Positions 62,928-64,000 of a DNA stretch of 64,000 nt are shown one piece after another. Position 1 is the stretch's first letter. Each line of letters opens with the position of its first letter. Location: contig NZ_BMJJ01000004.1 in assembly GCF_014643375.1 (NCBI RefSeq), forward strand, positions 62,001-126,000, written 5' to 3'. The position numbers were made by a program, and so were the translations under genes. The stretch comes from Aureimonas glaciei. GTDB taxonomy: Bacteria; Pseudomonadota; Alphaproteobacteria; Rhizobiales; Rhizobiaceae. The notes beneath the pieces were generated by a model. That model made no database searches. It saw nothing but the letters and a program-made list of their open reading frames with translations, and was not told where the DNA came from.

Positions 62928-64000
62928 GTGAATCATCCCACTTCTTCCGACCCTCAGTGGCCGATCGGCGGCGGCGAGACCGGGGTCCTGGTCCGGGCCT
63001 TCGACTGGTCGACAACGTCGCTCGGGCCGATCGAGGCCTGGCCGGCGCACCTGCGCATGAGCGTCGACATGATCGTCAACTCGCCGGTGCCCAAGGTGCT
63101 GATGTGGGGCCCAGATCACGTGATGATCTACAACGACGGCTATATCGCGATTGCCGGCGGCAATCATCCCAGGGCGCTCGGCGCTACAGTCCCGGCGATC
63201 TGGCCGGAGATCTGGGACTGGAACGCGCGCATTCTGGAGGCGGGGTTCCGCGGCGAGATCCACGCTTTTCGCGACCAGACGATGGTGCTCCATCGCCACC
63301 ACACGCCCGAGGAAGTCACCTTCGACCTCTTCTACACCCCGATGCATGCGGACGACGGCAGCGTCGGCGGGGTTCTGTGCACCGTCATCGAGAACACCGA
63401 GAAGGTGCGAGCGCAGCGCGAACTCCTGCGCCGGACCGAAGAGCTGCGGACGGTGACGGACGCGCTGCCGGTGCTGATCTCCTTCATCGACCGTGATCAC
63501 GTCTATCGATTCGCCAACCGCTTCTACGAGGACTGGTTCGGCCTCGATCTCGGTGAGGTCATCGGCCGGCACGCCAGCGAGGTGGTCGGTGCCGAAGCCT
63601 ATGCGACGCGCCGGCCGCTGATGGACCGTGCCCTCGCGGGCGAGATCATCGCCTCGGACGGCTGGATGCCCCATCGGGACGGCAGCCGGCGGGCGGCCGA
63701 GATCCGCTATATTCCGCGGCGGGACGCGCAAGGGGCGGTCGATGGCTTTCACGTCCTCGTCTTCGACGTCGAGGAGCGCAAGCGCAGCGAGGAAGCCTTG
63801 CGCCGACAGGCGTCCGAACTGGAACGGCAGGTGCGGCACCGGCTTCGCGCCGAGGAGCAGCTGAAGGCCCTCAATGAGAGCCTGGAGAACCGTGTCCTGA
63901 CGGTGCTGGCCGAGCGGCAGCAGGCGGAAAGGGCGCTGGCGCAATCGCAGAAGCTCGAGACCATCGGCAAGCTGACCGGCGGCGTGGCGCACGACTTCAA
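62928..64000 (+). CDS. PAS-domain sensor histidine kinase (partial, runs off right edge)
   Basis: At least 357 codons in one frame, open at the window end. There are two PAS domains (about 20-165 and 175-290), a long coiled-coil (about 290-345; ALRRQASELERQVRHRLRAE) and the start of a HisKA domain with the H-box LTGGVAHDF at the last residues. No membrane segment. Start GTG 62928 with GAGG at 62914-62917. The rest of the kinase, and any receiver domain, lies beyond the window. Confidence 0.85.
   Translation, partial: MNHPTSSDPQWPIGGGETGVLVRAFDWSTTSLGPIEAWPAHLRMSVDMIVNSPVPKVLMWGPDHVMIYNDGYIAIAGGNHPRALGATVPAIWPEIWDWNARILEAGFRGEIHAFRDQTMVLHRHHTPEEVTFDLFYTPMHADDGSVGGVLCTVIENTEKVRAQRELLRRTEELRTVTDALPVLISFIDRDHVYRFANRFYEDWFGLDLGEVIGRHASEVVGAEAYATRRPLMDRALAGEIIASDGWMPHRDGSRRAAEIRYIPRRDAQGAVDGFHVLVFDVEERKRSEEALRRQASELERQVRHRLRAEEQLKALNESLENRVLTVLAERQQAERALAQSQKLETIGKLTGGVAHDF

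Noticed and set aside
62840-63496. plus-strand frame starting MRRVSSAMTKNG
   Set aside because: Overlaps the PAS kinase in another frame; the kinase frame starting at 62928 carries the recognisable domains.

Overview
The window reads as one continuous, high-GC (roughly two-thirds G+C) chromosomal stretch of an alphaproteobacterium, most likely a member of the Hyphomicrobiales (Rhizobiales). The evidence is the gene content: an smo/mtl-type polyol ABC operon, a TPP-riboswitch-led thiCOSGED operon, a hutC/hutF-type histidine pathway, ugpBAEC, 4-hydroxyproline epimerase, and many ABC and TRAP transporters. No rRNA, tRNA, IS element, phage gene or CRISPR array was seen. Genes are tightly packed and many are translationally coupled (ATGA, GTGA and TTGA overlaps).

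Layout, left to right. 1-1152: 5' part of a circularly permuted ATP-grasp gene (minus). 1345-10242: polyol catabolism, with a SorC/DeoR-type sugar-sensing regulator, binding protein, two permeases, ATPase, a mannitol-2-dehydrogenase-family enzyme and an FGGY pentulose kinase. 10291-13809: a methyltransferase and a glycosyltransferase (minus), then TspO and a D-xylose-dehydrogenase-like SDR. 13845-18101: an unusual set consisting of a GNAT, a SpeD-like pyruvoyl decarboxylase, an FkbH-like HAD enzyme, an acyl carrier protein and a BpsA-type branched polyamine synthase. 18203-19324: PAS-GGDEF protein. 19538-25209: TPP riboswitch plus thiC, thiO, thiS, thiG, thiE, thiD. 25407-29908: TRAP transporter for 2-oxo acids, with binding protein and membrane subunits on opposite strands. 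30077-37464: AI-2E-family membrane protein, exonuclease III, hybrid sensor kinase, and a divergent LysR/EamA pair.

37571-50869 is a complete histidine-utilisation region: hutC-hutU-hutD on minus; hutF, a polar amino acid ABC transporter, a HutH paralogue without the MIO-forming triad, hutI, hutH and an FAD amine oxidase on plus. HutC-like palindromes sit before hutU and hutF. Histidine would go through urocanate, imidazolonepropionate, formiminoglutamate (HutF deiminase branch) and formylglutamate; no hutG is seen here.

51119-64000: an exported pentapeptide-repeat protein, a D-2-hydroxyacid dehydrogenase, ugpBAEC followed by a TIM-barrel and an endonuclease/exonuclease/phosphatase-fold gene (a likely phosphate-responsive organophosphate uptake and processing unit), a small acidic protein, hydroxyproline epimerase with a DadA-like dehydrogenase, and a truncated PAS histidine kinase at the right edge.

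The most interesting items are the SpeD-like/FkbH/ACP/BpsA set, which looks like a biosynthetic unit for an acylated or otherwise modified polyamine; the HutH paralogue that has lost exactly the Ala-Ser-Gly triad; a ThiO reading frame that runs through an interspersed palindromic repeat; and a TRAP permease with an 11-copy PSFG-type tail.
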